64,000 bases of DNA. Source: Theristus sp. LFF4_11. Taxonomy: Eukaryota; Nematoda; Chromadorea; Monhysterida; Xyalidae. Both the position numbers and the translations under genes were made by a program. The DNA lies in the NCBI GenBank assembly GCA_030248135.1, contig JASANC010002487.1, positions 1 to 64,000 of the forward strand. Reading direction: 5' to 3'. Positions 36,306-57,914 of the stretch are shown here, in pieces (within the stretch, counting starts at the first letter, position 1; the number at the start of each line of letters is the position of its first letter). Under the pieces are notes generated by a model, which ran no database searches, was not told the origin of the DNA, and saw only the letters and a list, made by a program, of their open reading frames with translations.

Positions 36306-36702
36306 TACCACTGCATACCAAGATGGTATACGGCTATTCTCTGGCCAGTATCTTGGAATGCATCTTGGTACATGTGTCTTTATTCTCAGTGTGAAAAAAA
36401 TGTTCAATGCCGCAAGTTCAAACTTCCGCCAATTTAGAAGCACGTGACTAAAAATTATATGAATCACTGGCAAAATCAAAGTCAACAAATAAAGAGTCAA
36501 CATATTCATCATTTGAACACGATAATTAGCCGAAAAGGAAACAAGCTGTGATTGTTTAGGAAAGCGATGCAGGCATTAGTTTTTGTTGTAATCTCAAACA
36601 TAGAACACGAAAAAACCCGTGCCACCCGCAGCCGCACCCGCAACCCCGCAACAACGTTGACTGTTCCTCGTTGACTTTTACTTTTCCCAGTGATTAATAT
36701 AT

Positions 36703-36900
36703 CATTTTTGGGTTCTGCGACTCAATGCGTATTTTGGTAAGCGTACAGAAGAAACTAGCTGCAGTCTTATGTGGCAATTCAAAATAGCCTAGGTGACTCG
36801 GTCCTATTTAGGGGACTCGGATCACTTTGCCAATTTATTTTAAAAATTCCCGTCTCACGTATGTATGCGCGCACTGAGTCTCGGGACCAAAATAACAGAT
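36703..36900. mobile_element. Family E repeat, 3' of the SETD9-like gene
   Basis: Inverted orientation with ends TTGGGTTCTGCGACTCAATGC and GCACTGAGTCTCGGGACCAA; it carries the GTGACTCGGTCCTATTT internal motif. Confidence 0.6.
36834..36839 (-). terminator. Candidate poly(A) signal of the SETD9-like gene inside a MITE
   Basis: AATAAA on the minus strand (tttatt on plus) lies 106 bases downstream of the stop codon, within the family E unit at 36703-36900. Position fits a poly(A) signal, but no transcript evidence is available. Confidence 0.35.
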
Positions 36901-36944
36901 GCCCCTAATAATTAAGATCAGTCATACAATTGTATCACCATGCA

Positions 36945-39140
36945 TTATTGTCTCGACTCGGCAATCAGCTGTTCGCCAGCCTCAATGTCATTGATCGAAA
37001 CTAACAGCAACAACTTCAACGTGGCCGTCTGATCGTCCTGGTACTTGACGTTCGGAATGTAGCGCAGCAGACTCGGCGGGAACGACTGCAACGGGACACT
37101 GAGCTCGTGGAAGCGAACGTTCGGCTCCAGCTCTGCGACAATAATAAGCAGCAAAACTCGATCGGTTTATTTGCTCATTGATGAAAAAAATAGTAAAAAC
37201 TAGATTTGATATTTTGGAGGCACGCTTAGGTACAGTCATTCATTTTGTAATTCTGGACTCAATACCAGACTGAGAATCAAGCCGGTATTAAGCCCAGTAC
37301 CAAGTTTGGTATCAGCATCAGGTTCCGTTCTTTTCAAGCCTCATGTTTCCCGCCATCTCTCGATGTTTCGCAAGTTCTATGCAGGCACACACTGCTTTGG
37401 CCGCAAAGTGCAGTGCAACCAATCAGCGTATGGACCACTTCAAATATAGCCAATCATCACCTTCGTCGTCGTCGTCTTGATCATCGGCAATCGTCACGAA
37501 TTGTCCAATGGCCAGCGGGTTCACCGGGTACGTCGTCAGCCAGGTTTGGTCGCTGCTCAACTGCGTGCCGATACGTGACCGGAAACTGCACGACCTGAAG
37601 CAATAAGGGATTACGGTAGGGTTACGGTGGAAGTCTAATAGCGGTGTGGTCTCGGCACGACGTGTGCACAGATTTTCAGATTCAGAAAAGCAGGGTGGCG
37701 CGGGCACCATTTCTATTGGTTTATCAAATAAAGTGCCAATCAAAGTGTTAATTTCGGTTGTGCCCGATATGGAATCAGAAATAGAGGAACACAAAGGCAC
37801 AACAAGCGGCAGCTTTCTATTCGCGATTCTCCGATAGCACAACTTTGGAACACTAACTTGAACACCAATTTCGATGTGCCAAAATTGCAGCCATCAAACG
37901 TCGTCCCGTCAGTGCACTTGTAAATGTATTTATTCGCCACTGTGGAACTGAGCGACGGGTCATATCCATTGTAGACGGTTCCTGGGTTGATTTGTTTCTA
38001 TCTACCATGATTTATTCGCAATAAATTGCGTTGTTAGAATGAGATGTTAGAAGCTGCAGTCAAAATATTGATAATCGACCGTCCACACAGTGAGAAACAG
38101 TTTTGTAGCTACAAATAACAACAGTATCTGCGGAATCTCTGACGATAAGCCAAAACGAAAGTTATACGCAACGATTTTTTAGCGTAATCAAAGGGATCCG
38201 TGGATGGGTTACATTTCCGAATCACATGTTTCAACCGTTTTTTTTTTGTTTAAGCACCTGATCAATGACACTGGAGAAAAAAACAACATAATGAATACGT
38301 AAATCAACACAATGCAATTTAAAAAATAACTGCAACAAGAATCAGCAGAAGGAATACAATGTATACCGGGATAAAAAGCGGTCAACGATTTGCGCGGCAC
38401 GCAGCCTGACGCCACCGTGACGCCACTCTTGCCAATCGGGTTGCCATTCAGTTGGCGTTCCAGTGTGAAGCCGAGATAATTACGACAGACCGTCTGACAG
38501 TTCTCGAACACGCCGATCGGCACGCAGCGCTCGTATTTGCTGTAAAACGGGAAAAACATGTCGCTGAACAGAAACGGGAATATGGTGTCTCATGCAACGA
38601 TGCCCGCAAGGTGAATTGGGTCAGATGTAGCGTGCAACACGCGTGAGACCGCACATGAAACGTTTCGTTGCGGAAAACGTTGCGTGAGTCATTGCATGAA
38701 ACGTTGCGTGTATCGTTGTTTTCTAAAAAAAAGTTGTGTTTATTGCCGCGTAAAATGGTGCGTGAAACGTTACGCAAAGCAAAAAAACGCTGCGTGAAAC
38801 GTCACGTAAATGTTCTTGGATTTTTTGTACGGAAATTCAAAACCAAAAAAGAGCCTAACACTCCTCCAATCGCTTCGTCCAACGCAGAGCAAAATTTGTA
38901 CACTTGATTTGCTAAGTGCGTATCATTCAGCAACGGTTTGCTTACAATCGGTGATGGTTTGCTGAAAATGTAGAATAGAAAAAATACGGCGCTTTATTTT
39001 GCAATATGACCTCGACATTTCTCAGATCAAACACAAAGCGGTAGCGGAACAACAAACAGGGTAAGCAAAACATGGTATTCTTATTCATATAGTGTAACTT
39101 ACTGCAAATCTCCGTTCGTTTCAACGGCACCATTCAACAT
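36945..39140 (-). CDS. SETD9: SETD9-like SET-domain protein, probably catalytically altered
   Basis: SET-domain protein most like SETD9, a putative lysine methyltransferase of unknown substrate. Exons: 39103-39140, 38367-38539, 37858-37981, 37461-37594 and 36945-37132; phases close, giving about 218 aa. Family matches are LGFTLERQLNG, ASGCVPRKSLTAFYPGTVY, KYIYKCTDGTTFDG, TSKLVFKSC, TYPVNPLAIGQFV, RYIPNVKYQDDQ and LLLVSINDIEAGEQL. From memory, vertebrate SETD9 is about 300 aa with a longer N-terminus, has VNNCSND after GQY, and ends ELFSNYY. Here the GQF motif is followed by VTIADDQDDDDEG, and the protein stops after EQLIAESRQ. Both the Asn-rich AdoMet-site motif and the terminal Tyr are therefore missing. 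The 38-base first exon is the weakest part of the model; a different upstream exon is possible. Intron 1 contains degenerate ACGTTGCGTGAAACG repeats. Confidence 0.75.
38577..38825. repeat. Degenerate short repeats in SETD9-like intron 1
   Basis: Multiple imperfect copies of AACGTTGCGTGA and GTGAAACGTTACGC, some in inverted orientation, form a local cluster. It may be an expanding minisatellite; unit length is irregular. Confidence 0.45.
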
Positions 39141-39474
39141 CGTTTTGTGTGATAAAATAATTATTATTCAATCAACTGCTGAATTATTCAAGCAAACAAG
39201 TCAATCATCGCTGAAAACTGAAAGTTCAAGTTTGCCGTTGATTAAACAATTTTAATGTACTTGGTTGAAAATACAATGAGGAACTTTTGGCGCAACAATT
39301 CACACAGCAGTTTCGTGTGTTTATCATGTAAGCATTAGTGCATTACATTCTTTTCGTAAAACTACAAAGCTAAACCGGAGCTGGAGCTGATCCCTGATCC
39401 CAATGTTTCACCCCTTCAACAAAGCTGTCAATCAAGGCACTTTCACTTTGTTAAAAAGGCTTCACTTAGGATTA

Positions 39475-39560
39475 GGATTAGGTTTAGGATTAGGAACCTA
39501 CAACGACTTCATTAGGATTAGGATTGGGCTTAGGATTAGGAACCTACAACGACTTCATTG
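39475..39560. repeat. TTAGGA-type repeats with a duplicated 20-base motif
   Basis: Runs of TTAGGATTAGGATTAGG alternate with two copies of AACCTACAACGACTTCATT. A third copy of this motif, again preceded by TTAGGAA, occurs at 6693-6724 upstream of SLC6 gene 1. The units resemble but do not match the TTAGGC nematode or TTAGGG vertebrate telomere repeats. Confidence 0.55.
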
Positions 39561-40592
39561 AAACCGAACTAAACAACAAAACAGACTGTAAACTTGGCTT
39601 TGGTTTAGTAATGTAGGCAAAGCAAAATCAGTCAGACATTTATGAAATGTTACATTTATGTAATCTTGCGCAAGAAATGTTGCGATGATGCGAGTCAAGT
39701 GGAAAATTTATCCAACAGTCATACAAATTCAAATTGAAGTTCCTGGTCATTGCAAAGTGCCGCCATACAAAAAAATACACGAAGCCAACCAAAAAACCGC
39801 AATCTAGCGCGAAAAAACACTCAGAGAAAGCAGTTTTCGAAGCAACAAGCGGCAAATACAGCCAAAAATTGGATTAGATTAGATTTGGTTGCTCTTCTCT
39901 GCTTTATTTTTTCGGATGCATTCCTGGTATATAGCTGTAGGCTAACAGAAGGGAGGCAAATAATGAAATTTATTCAATCAAGTTTCCTCATGTATCAGCC
40001 AGAACAAAGTGGATTGAAAATTGCGTGTTTGTGTGTGTGTGTGCATGGCATGAACAAAATAAAGAGGAAATCACCAACGCGACCAGCTGATGCTCTTTTT
40101 GGTGTATCACACAAAAACTGCGATATTGTAACCTAAATTTGGCTTGTTTCCACAAGACATAAAAAAACACTGCAAAACTGTACGGAATCGGGAATTTTGA
40201 CACCTGGACCTTAAAAAATGCAACTGTTGCATATTTTCAGACAACACTGTACTTTCGATTTCAAGCAAAGCAAAAATTCTCGCGCAATTAGAGACAGAGT
40301 CTAGCCACTGACATACTGCAAGCGTGTATGGTCGGTCATCACGCAAGTAACCACGATGATTTTCACACATGAATACAGCATGAAACTTTGGAACGTGAAC
40401 AAAAACTCTGAACTGGCGTCAATAAGGGAACTGAGCGTTTTTTTTGCATTATTTTCGATCTGAAAATCACTCATCATCAACAAGCACACACTGAATTGAA
40501 TGCCAGAGGGGCGAGTGACGAAAACGATCAGAAAAAGTGACCGTCTCGTTAACAGTCATGCACGCGCGTTTCAACTCCTCAAACAATTTTAG

Positions 40593-40676
40593 CGGCATTC
40601 ATGAAGCATTATTTAGTGGCGTGCAGCTAAGTTAAAACATAGCTACGTGGTCACTAAATACTGCTTCATGAATGCC
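40593..40676. mobile_element. Family B palindrome, intergenic
   Basis: The most symmetrical copy: GCGGCATTCATGAAGCATTA pairs with ATACTGCTTCATGAATGCC, around GTGCAGCTAAGTTAAAACAT. Confidence 0.75.
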
Positions 40677-43600
40677 CCTTTTCTTTTGAAGCTCTTCCAA
40701 TAAGACATGTTTCTTCATATTGCATAACGTGCGTGTCTCTGCCATTCAGGGCAGGGCGGCCCATTCACGGCATAACCAGGACCAGAAGCCAGGCACCGCA
40801 CTCAAAAAATGGTATTATTGCTTTTTGTGGCTGCTCTGTTTCTCAGGATTTTAGCCTGACACGCTGATTGGCTGCAGAAAAATACCAAGCGTCTCAACAT
40901 TGAATTTTAGACCACTGATTTATGTGGGCCCTTATTGTGCGCCTTTTTTCAGTTTTGGGGCTGCGCACCAATCTTTTTTGGCTGAAATGTGTAGTAGTTA
41001 ACTGAAACTGGACAAACGTGCGTACAATGCAAACATTTATTTTTACTCCACGCGCACGGCAAACAAAAACCTGCAAAAACGCACAGTTTCATTCAGTTCC
41101 TTATGACACTTTCAAAAGCCTGAAGGGCACTCTTGTGGTATTTTGAATGTAAAAGTGTAAGCTGGCGTTTGAATAGTGTTCCATTGGCTGTATTTTGTAA
41201 CTGAAATGATGATGATTGGTTTTAGGGCGTGAAGAAGCCAATCAGCAGGTTCGCTGAGAAGAAAAATAAGGATTCAGCAATGGTTCCAGATCTCAATCTC
41301 GCGTTTTCCACCGTTGTCGAAAATGAATGCAATCCACCACAATTTCACACCTAAAATCCTCCTAAATTAAAAAATTGAAAATTCTAACAGGTATGAATGG
41401 CATGGCTATATGTACGTGCGAACCGTCCAATCAGAAAATGCAGCCAATCAAAGTGCGCGAATTCAAATAATGAGACAGTTTTGCGCTAGCGCAGCTTTCA
41501 GTAAATTCTATACATCCCAAAAAATCATTTTACGGTACCGCATCAGTGCACGATTAGAATGCTGAAACGAGACAGTTGAAAAGCAGAAAAAAATCCGGAA
41601 ACTCCGTCCTGAAATGGTGTTTATTTATGAAAATGGCAAAAATGCGCACTTTTTATGTGGAAACCGACAAATAAAAGCTATGGCCGATTTTATTTCACCC
41701 ACCGGCGGAAGAAATACAGAACAGAAAAACAACGTTATGCTTATGCGCACGGTTGCTGAGCGCTCCTTTTTTTCTACTGACAAAAATTTACGCGGTTTTT
41801 TGAACCCACATGTCCCATTTTTGTTCGAGACACTAAACATGCAAACCGTTTCATATTACCGGTTTTTCCGGCTAAACACCAGGACCAGACTCATACTGGC
41901 AAAAGAGTAAAACCTTGAGAATATATTAAAGTTTTTTTTAATTTAGGCATTTTTGGTATGAGCACTAAAAAACGGTCGTTTCAACCAAGACAATGAAAGT
42001 GCGCATATACCGGTATGCAGCCTTTTTGCCAGACACTGGATATGGCGGAACAAACCATTTTGAAAATATTACCACTTTTTGTCTGTCTGTATAAGACTGA
42101 TTAGCGGGCTTAATTCAACTGTGAAACCAATCAGATACAGCTGGCACAAACTACGGTTGTTCAACAGAACACATTTATTATATCACATAAAACGAAAATT
42201 GCTTGAGCACCACACTAAACCACTTTCTTGAAGCTGCCCGCAAAACTAAACTTGCTTTATCTGGAAATATTTATTTTCACACTGCCGGAAACTGAACCGT
42301 AGTGACATAAAATAGTAGCTTTTTCTTGTAAACTGCCTGTTTTCACGGGAAAATTGCCTAGAAAATAATTCAAGTGATTTTTGTTGCAAGCGAACTGTTT
42401 TGCCCAAGAACTAAAACTGAACTAAACCTTTTTCTACCGTCATTTCAACGTTTGATTGCACACCAGAAATAGAACAAAGTTGTCAGAATACCAAAAGAAT
42501 ATAAAAAAAATTTTCAATCGTTATAGACTTTATACCCCAAGAAAGTACTAAAACATAAAAGTTGGTGTGGTTTTGTGGTAAATGTGATTGCAAAACAAGC
42601 GGTATGAAAAAAATGGTAAGCCGTCATATGGACATTTGGGGAAAAAATTAGTCTCCGGGGAGTTTGACGAAAATGAAGAAATAAGCACCCAATGATGCGC
42701 AGGCAAATCGAGATAAAAATGACATTTTTAGTTTTTTTGGCGAATATTTCGTTATTTTCTTTCTGCGTATCGTTTCTCAGAAATGCTCATACATGTATGT
42801 CAAATATTGTGAAAACGAAAAATAAAATAAAAATCTGCAGAAAAAAATTGAAAGATTTTCGCTGTTCAAGCAAGGGTTTCGAAATCAGCGTATGCGCATA
42901 GTACCCGAAAGAATGTCACACTTTTGGTGGCAATCATTTTGCATCGCTAGCTGGACCTGTCAGTTTGACCTCCAAAACGGTGGGCTGGGCGGGCTGGGCG
43001 GCAAAACGATTGGAATTTCAAAAGTTCCTGCAACTGTGAAGTGAAAGGACGTCGGATAAAATTGGATACAAAAACTTGGTTAAAAAATTGGAAATATCGA
43101 TAAATCAAAAAATTGGCATGACCGTTAAAAATCGTGCAGCCACATATTTGAAATTAGGGAACTGTTTGGTCGTTGTTTCAGTGAAAACATTTGGATTTTT
43201 TCACGAAACACCAACTTTTGAAAGAACAAAATAACATGGTTGGTAGGATAAAAAATTCAGGTAATGACTCATACATGGCGCAGCAAGATAAACCCTCCGG
43301 CCTCCAGAACACGGAATAATCAAATTCAGAAATGAAGCATTTGGTGACAACCAGCTTCATTGTACCACTTTGCTGACAGCTTAACCAAGCAATACTCAAA
43401 GCTTACTACATACTCTGGATTCAAATCAAACGAGATGCATAGAATTTTGTGAAAGACCATAAAAACAACAAAGAACGATAAGAGGGCCGTGGCTGGAACA
43501 CTGATTTTGAACATTTTGACTCAGTTTTTCGGATAAAAGGGTGTATGTATGTGGTAAGTCGGCGTGATTTTACCACAATCACTGTGTGGTTGTTTGGTCT

Positions 43601-44582
43601 CAGTCAATCAGCTATCGAATTGGTGAACTTTAAGTGGAACCGACCGCTTGCTACATTTGGAATACTGTGCAACGTATTTGTTGGAGTGAAAGACAATACG
43701 GGTAAAAACGTGTTACCACATTTACCCCAAGGAAATTTGTTTAATACTGCTGTACTTTGGGGTGTGCGTGCTGAGAGATTTATTGATGCCATCACTTCAC
43801 TAAAATTTCCATGGGAGTTCGGCAACAATTGAACAGAAGGGGATTTCTCAGGGCAATTTGCAGGGAATAATACAATCAGAAATTATGTAATTCAACTTAT
43901 CAGGCGCTGATTGGCTAGCAGGGAGGACGACCAATAAACATGTTAGATTCACGCATAAGTTAATTCAGTGCACGTTTTTTTGTATGTAGAGTTCAGTTTT
44001 ATGATCGATTGAATTGTATGAATAATTTTCATTTCATTGACTGTGCAACAAAGTTTGACATATGAAACGCTTGGCACCTGTGTAGCACGTTGTGCACACT
44101 GATTTATTTCCTCAATTGAATTATATTCCACTGAGCTTCAGTATCAGTGAGAAAACAGTTGTGGCCTTTTTTTCCGCCCATAGAAGCGGATAATCTGGCC
44201 ATAAAACATAATTTTTAATGGTCCACTTTTTGGTTGTGGTTGTTGATTAGGTTTGGTCACCGAATGTAAAGACAATTATAAATCTATGTTGTGTGTTGGA
44301 CTTGAGCCCTTGTAATAAGTGCCAAATGCCAAACACGTGAGAGCAATGACATAGTAGTGCCAAACATGTTCAAAATGGTACTAAAGTGGCAAACTACTGG
44401 TGCCACACACATTCCACTATACGTTTGAAATTGAATTTTCGAAAAAGATGCTACTATATTTGCATAAAAATAAAGTCTGTATCCAGCTTGCATTATTGAG
44501 TCTATGAAGTCTCGCGGTTTTAGGAAACACACATATGTGACACAGGGTCGGTAGTTTTGAATTTGATTACATTTATTTCACT

Positions 44583-45346
44583 TAGAGTTGGTAAAAAACC
44601 GGTTTTTTATATTGCCAGGAAAAAAAAACCGGTTTCTTTTCCGTTTTAAAACCGTTTTAAAACCATTAAAAACCGAATGCTTCCCAGCTCCTAAACTTTC
44701 CAGAACTTGGCATCTTGAACTCAAAATAGGAAATACATCAAAATTAGTGATTTTGAGCAGCGTAAAATGCTGTTTTCGGGCATACAACCGACCCAATTTG
44801 TTATTTTTGCCACCCAATGCTACCCAATTTTTTGTTTCAAATCAAACCAATTTCGCTTTTGTTGGTTTCCAGGGCAGCACGTTCAATAAATTGAAAACAA
44901 AAACTGGGCAGTGACCATGTAGGTGTGGGGAGCGGGGAGGGACGGTTGCAAGGAGACCGGATAGCTGACCCCGATTAGGGGGCGAGATTTGCAGAACTGC
45001 AAAGTGAAACCGGTAGCGGATTGCGTTCGAAAAATAACATATTTCATCAGTTACCCTTTGCAAATCGACAACATCGTCAGTCAGTCACCTTGTATTTCAC
45101 TTGACCCTTGCCTCAAAAGCTTGTGCAAAATGATGCTTCACCAGTTCAGTTCGACACAGTTCACTGCACCGTTTTTCAAAAATATAATTTTACATTTTAT
45201 CAATCAAACGAAGAATTGTGATTTTTGACAACGAAGTTTGAAAATTTTCAAGGTAAAAAACCGGTTCTTTATTTTTTCAGAAAAAAACTGGAAAAAACCG
45301 GTTTTAAAACGGAAAAGAAACCGGTTTTTTTCTTGTGCCAACCCTA
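44583..45346. mobile_element. hAT-type non-autonomous element with 8-bp target duplication
   Basis: Terminal inverted repeats start TAGAGTTGG and end CCAACCCTA, continuing inward into long inverted AACCGGTTT / TTCCGTTTTAAAACCG blocks (44590-44680 and 45250-45345). Flanking 8-mers are ATTTCACT (44575-44582) and ATTTCACC (45347-45354), matching at seven of eight positions. An 8-bp duplication and TAGGGTTGG-like termini are typical of the hAT superfamily. No transposase frame is present inside. Confidence 0.75.
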
Positions 45347-46194
45347 ATTTCACCGTCGAGGTCTTTGTGGATTGCAGCAATACAGTGTCGCTCGGGATTG
45401 ACCACATTTGAAATGCCGCTTTTGCAGCAGCAATCAGCGATCAACATTTCAATTTACAACACGTTTCTCCCATGAAACAAAAGTGTTGAAAAAGTTGTGT
45501 TTTATTGGTTATACAAATTTACCATTTTTAATAACCGGTGTAGATAACAACCAAGAATACGAGAACTATTGTGTTGTGGTAATTTATGGGAAAAACAAAT
45601 CGGTATTTGTAACCCAGGTTAACAGAGGAATACACAATATTGGAACACGAAGTTGTGTACTCAAATACAAAATGCCATTTACGGACCACACAAAAAGCAC
45701 AACCAGAAACAAGGTGTTTTTTTAATTTTCAATTCCAGAAAGTCAAAAATCACAAACAGTTTATAAAAAAAAATTGGAAAAAACTTCTGCAGTTGGGAAT
45801 TCTGTTGTAATATGACTGGGCAGAACTATTTTTTGAACACGAAAAAGCGCGAAACACAGTGATATCACTAGTTTTCTTCTTTCTGAACACTGTAAGCGTC
45901 AAAATATAAATACCACAATAAACAAATTGAATGTCTGCTTTTTGAATAAGCCAAAACTGTAACAAAGACACGTTGCTAAAAGTTTTTTTTCGCGCTATCG
46001 CTACAAAATTTCAGTTTCAAAAAATGCACACGGCTCACCGAAATTCATATTTTTCTGATTCACTAGTTTAGTTTCACAGACGAACAAAACGATGAAAAAA
46101 CGCCACAAAAAACGAAACGATACAACAACACCAAATTCTAATACTCGTAATAAATCGGACATCAAAAAAAGACAAAAGATGCGGTGAACAGTTT

Positions 46195-46200
46195 TTTATT
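46195..46200 (-). terminator. Poly(A) signal of the beta-tubulin gene
   Basis: AATAAA on the minus strand (context CATTCAATAAAAAAC) lies about 204 bases downstream of the tubulin stop codon, a normal 3' UTR length. Confidence 0.55.
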
Positions 46201-46403
46201 GAATGTTACAGAGAGAGTGAAAAAAACACCGAATGTATCTGATTTCCAGGTGATCGTGGCGACAGAAAAAAGAACCAAAAAACACTTGTCCTGGTGGTGC
46301 TAGAAAAAAAACGTAGAAAACGTGTGGTGGGGCGTAACATAAGCACTTAAAACAACACAATCAATGATTGGCTGTGCCAGTGCGCAAGCAGCCAATCAGC
46401 GCT

Positions 46404-56428
<10,025 letters not shown>

Positions 56429-57914
56429 GATGCTGATTGGGTGGAAATGGAATGAAGTGTTGTTTTGTTGTCAAAAGTTGAATTTCTACAGCGAGCGGCA
56501 ACACTGATGTGTATCAATGTAAAAAAATCAGCAAAATAATCAGACGACCGACAAGAAATCAAAAATTGCTGTTATGATCAGATGAGAAAAGCGACGACGT
56601 CGTTGGCGATAGCGCGTTTGACGTTGTTCGTCAGCAAAAAAAGCAAAACTGAAAAAAGCGGAAGATATGAAACAAACAACAGAATCTTTTGAATATTTTT
56701 TTAATCTCGCTAGGGAAGCAGGCATTTTTTTCAAACGAACGAAACAAAAACACACAAGGACGGAAGAGAAAAAATGTTCTAGAACAAAATTTGCAGCTGC
56801 CTGCCTCTGCCTCGTATTTATTTTATACGCTGCTGCCCTGTGTGTCTGTCTGTTCGAAAATCTCACTCCACTGCACTGACTGTCTGTTGCGTTTTGTGCG
56901 CCGTGCAAAATGACTCATCAGCCAATCAGCGTGCACCATCCGCCCTGCATTCCGTACGCGATCACAGCGCCATCCCGTGAACACAACTCGAAACAGGCGA
57001 ACAACAGTTTCTCAAGTTAAAATCGTGAGTTCGGAATCCAACTACCGTATTACCCCCAATAAACCCCCATGGGGGATTAATACGTCAGCGACTTTTAGGG
57101 GTGGGGGTTTATTGGTGGGGGGGGGATTATTGGTGGGGGGGGGGGGGTTTATTTACAAAAAAATTTTAGGGGTGGGGGTTTGTTGAAAAATGGCAAAAAT
57201 ACATTGCATGGCAGGCAAGAAAGTCGCAGAAACTTCTACTCTACATAGAAATTTCCTTTTATAACAGCCTTTTGTAATGAAATTACTATTAACTCACCCA
57301 TTTGGGGCCTTTGGTAGCACAATTTCATCATTTTCACTGCAACCAGCCACTGAATTCGCTGGGTATGTGTTTCAAACAGGTCTCCAATAATCCCCCATGG
57401 GGGATTAATTGGGGGGGGGGAATTTTCGGAAACTGGTCGGGGGGGGTGGGGGTTTATTGGTGGGGGGGGGGATTAATGGTGGGGGGGGGGTTTAATGGGG
57501 GTAATACGGTAGCTGTTTACTTGGTGATCATGTAATGCATGCATTCTGTGCTCACCAACCAACCGATCCGCTGTGTGGATATGTTATGGAGTTAAAGACT
57601 GTAAGAACTCGTGCATTCTGAAATGTGAGTATCGGCTGCATAAAAGCGGGAAGACCCGAGAACCAATCAGTGAGTTCTATTCAACAAACAAAACATCAGC
57701 GAGTTGGACCATTGCTTGAATTAAGCCTGCTGACTTGAGTCGTTTCGCAACGTGTGACAAAAGCAACCAAAATCATGGAAGATTTTATCGACTAAAACCA
57801 CTTGCGACGCTCCGTTGCACAAAGAAAAACTGTTTTACTCATACAAACGTGCTCGAAATGGAAAATTTTTTGTTCAGAACAATTCCATCACAGAAGTTTA
57901 GCAAATGATGCAAG
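56429..57914. other. Divergent intergenic region between beta-tubulin and the FkbM gene
   Basis: This head-to-head spacer must hold both promoters. It contains a minus-strand TATAAAA (56821-56827), a CCAATCAGC motif (56922-56930), a family C MITE (57046-57509) and a half-copy of family A (about 57515-57602). No coding exon is recognised. Confidence 0.4.
57046..57509. mobile_element. MITE family C, copy 4 (inverted, tubulin/FkbM spacer)
   Basis: 464 bp, core in reverse orientation to copies 1-3, flanked by TA. It has the longest uninterrupted G runs on the plus strand in this window. Confidence 0.8.

Larger units (their letters stand above)
34869..36944. other. Intergenic region, mostly mobile elements
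   Basis: About 700 bases of AT-rich sequence with several CCAATCAGC-type motifs are followed by a family C element (35572-36305) carrying a nested family D element (35760-36023). A short inverted repeat around 36310-36375 (ACCAAGATG / CATCTTGGT) and a family E unit (36703-36900) lie next to the 3' end of the SETD9-like gene. No exon is visible. Confidence 0.45.
39141..46194. other. 7-kb intergenic region, no gene recognised
   Basis: Both strands show only short open frames without recognisable domains; the longest (for example 43545-43832, plus, 95 codons) has no motif I know. Identified contents are TTAGGA-type repeats (39475-39560), a family B palindrome (40593-40676), a 764-bp hAT-like element (44583-45346) and scattered CCAATCAGC motifs (41238 and 41425-41450, for example). 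About 41,500-44,500 shows nothing further. Confidence 0.4.
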
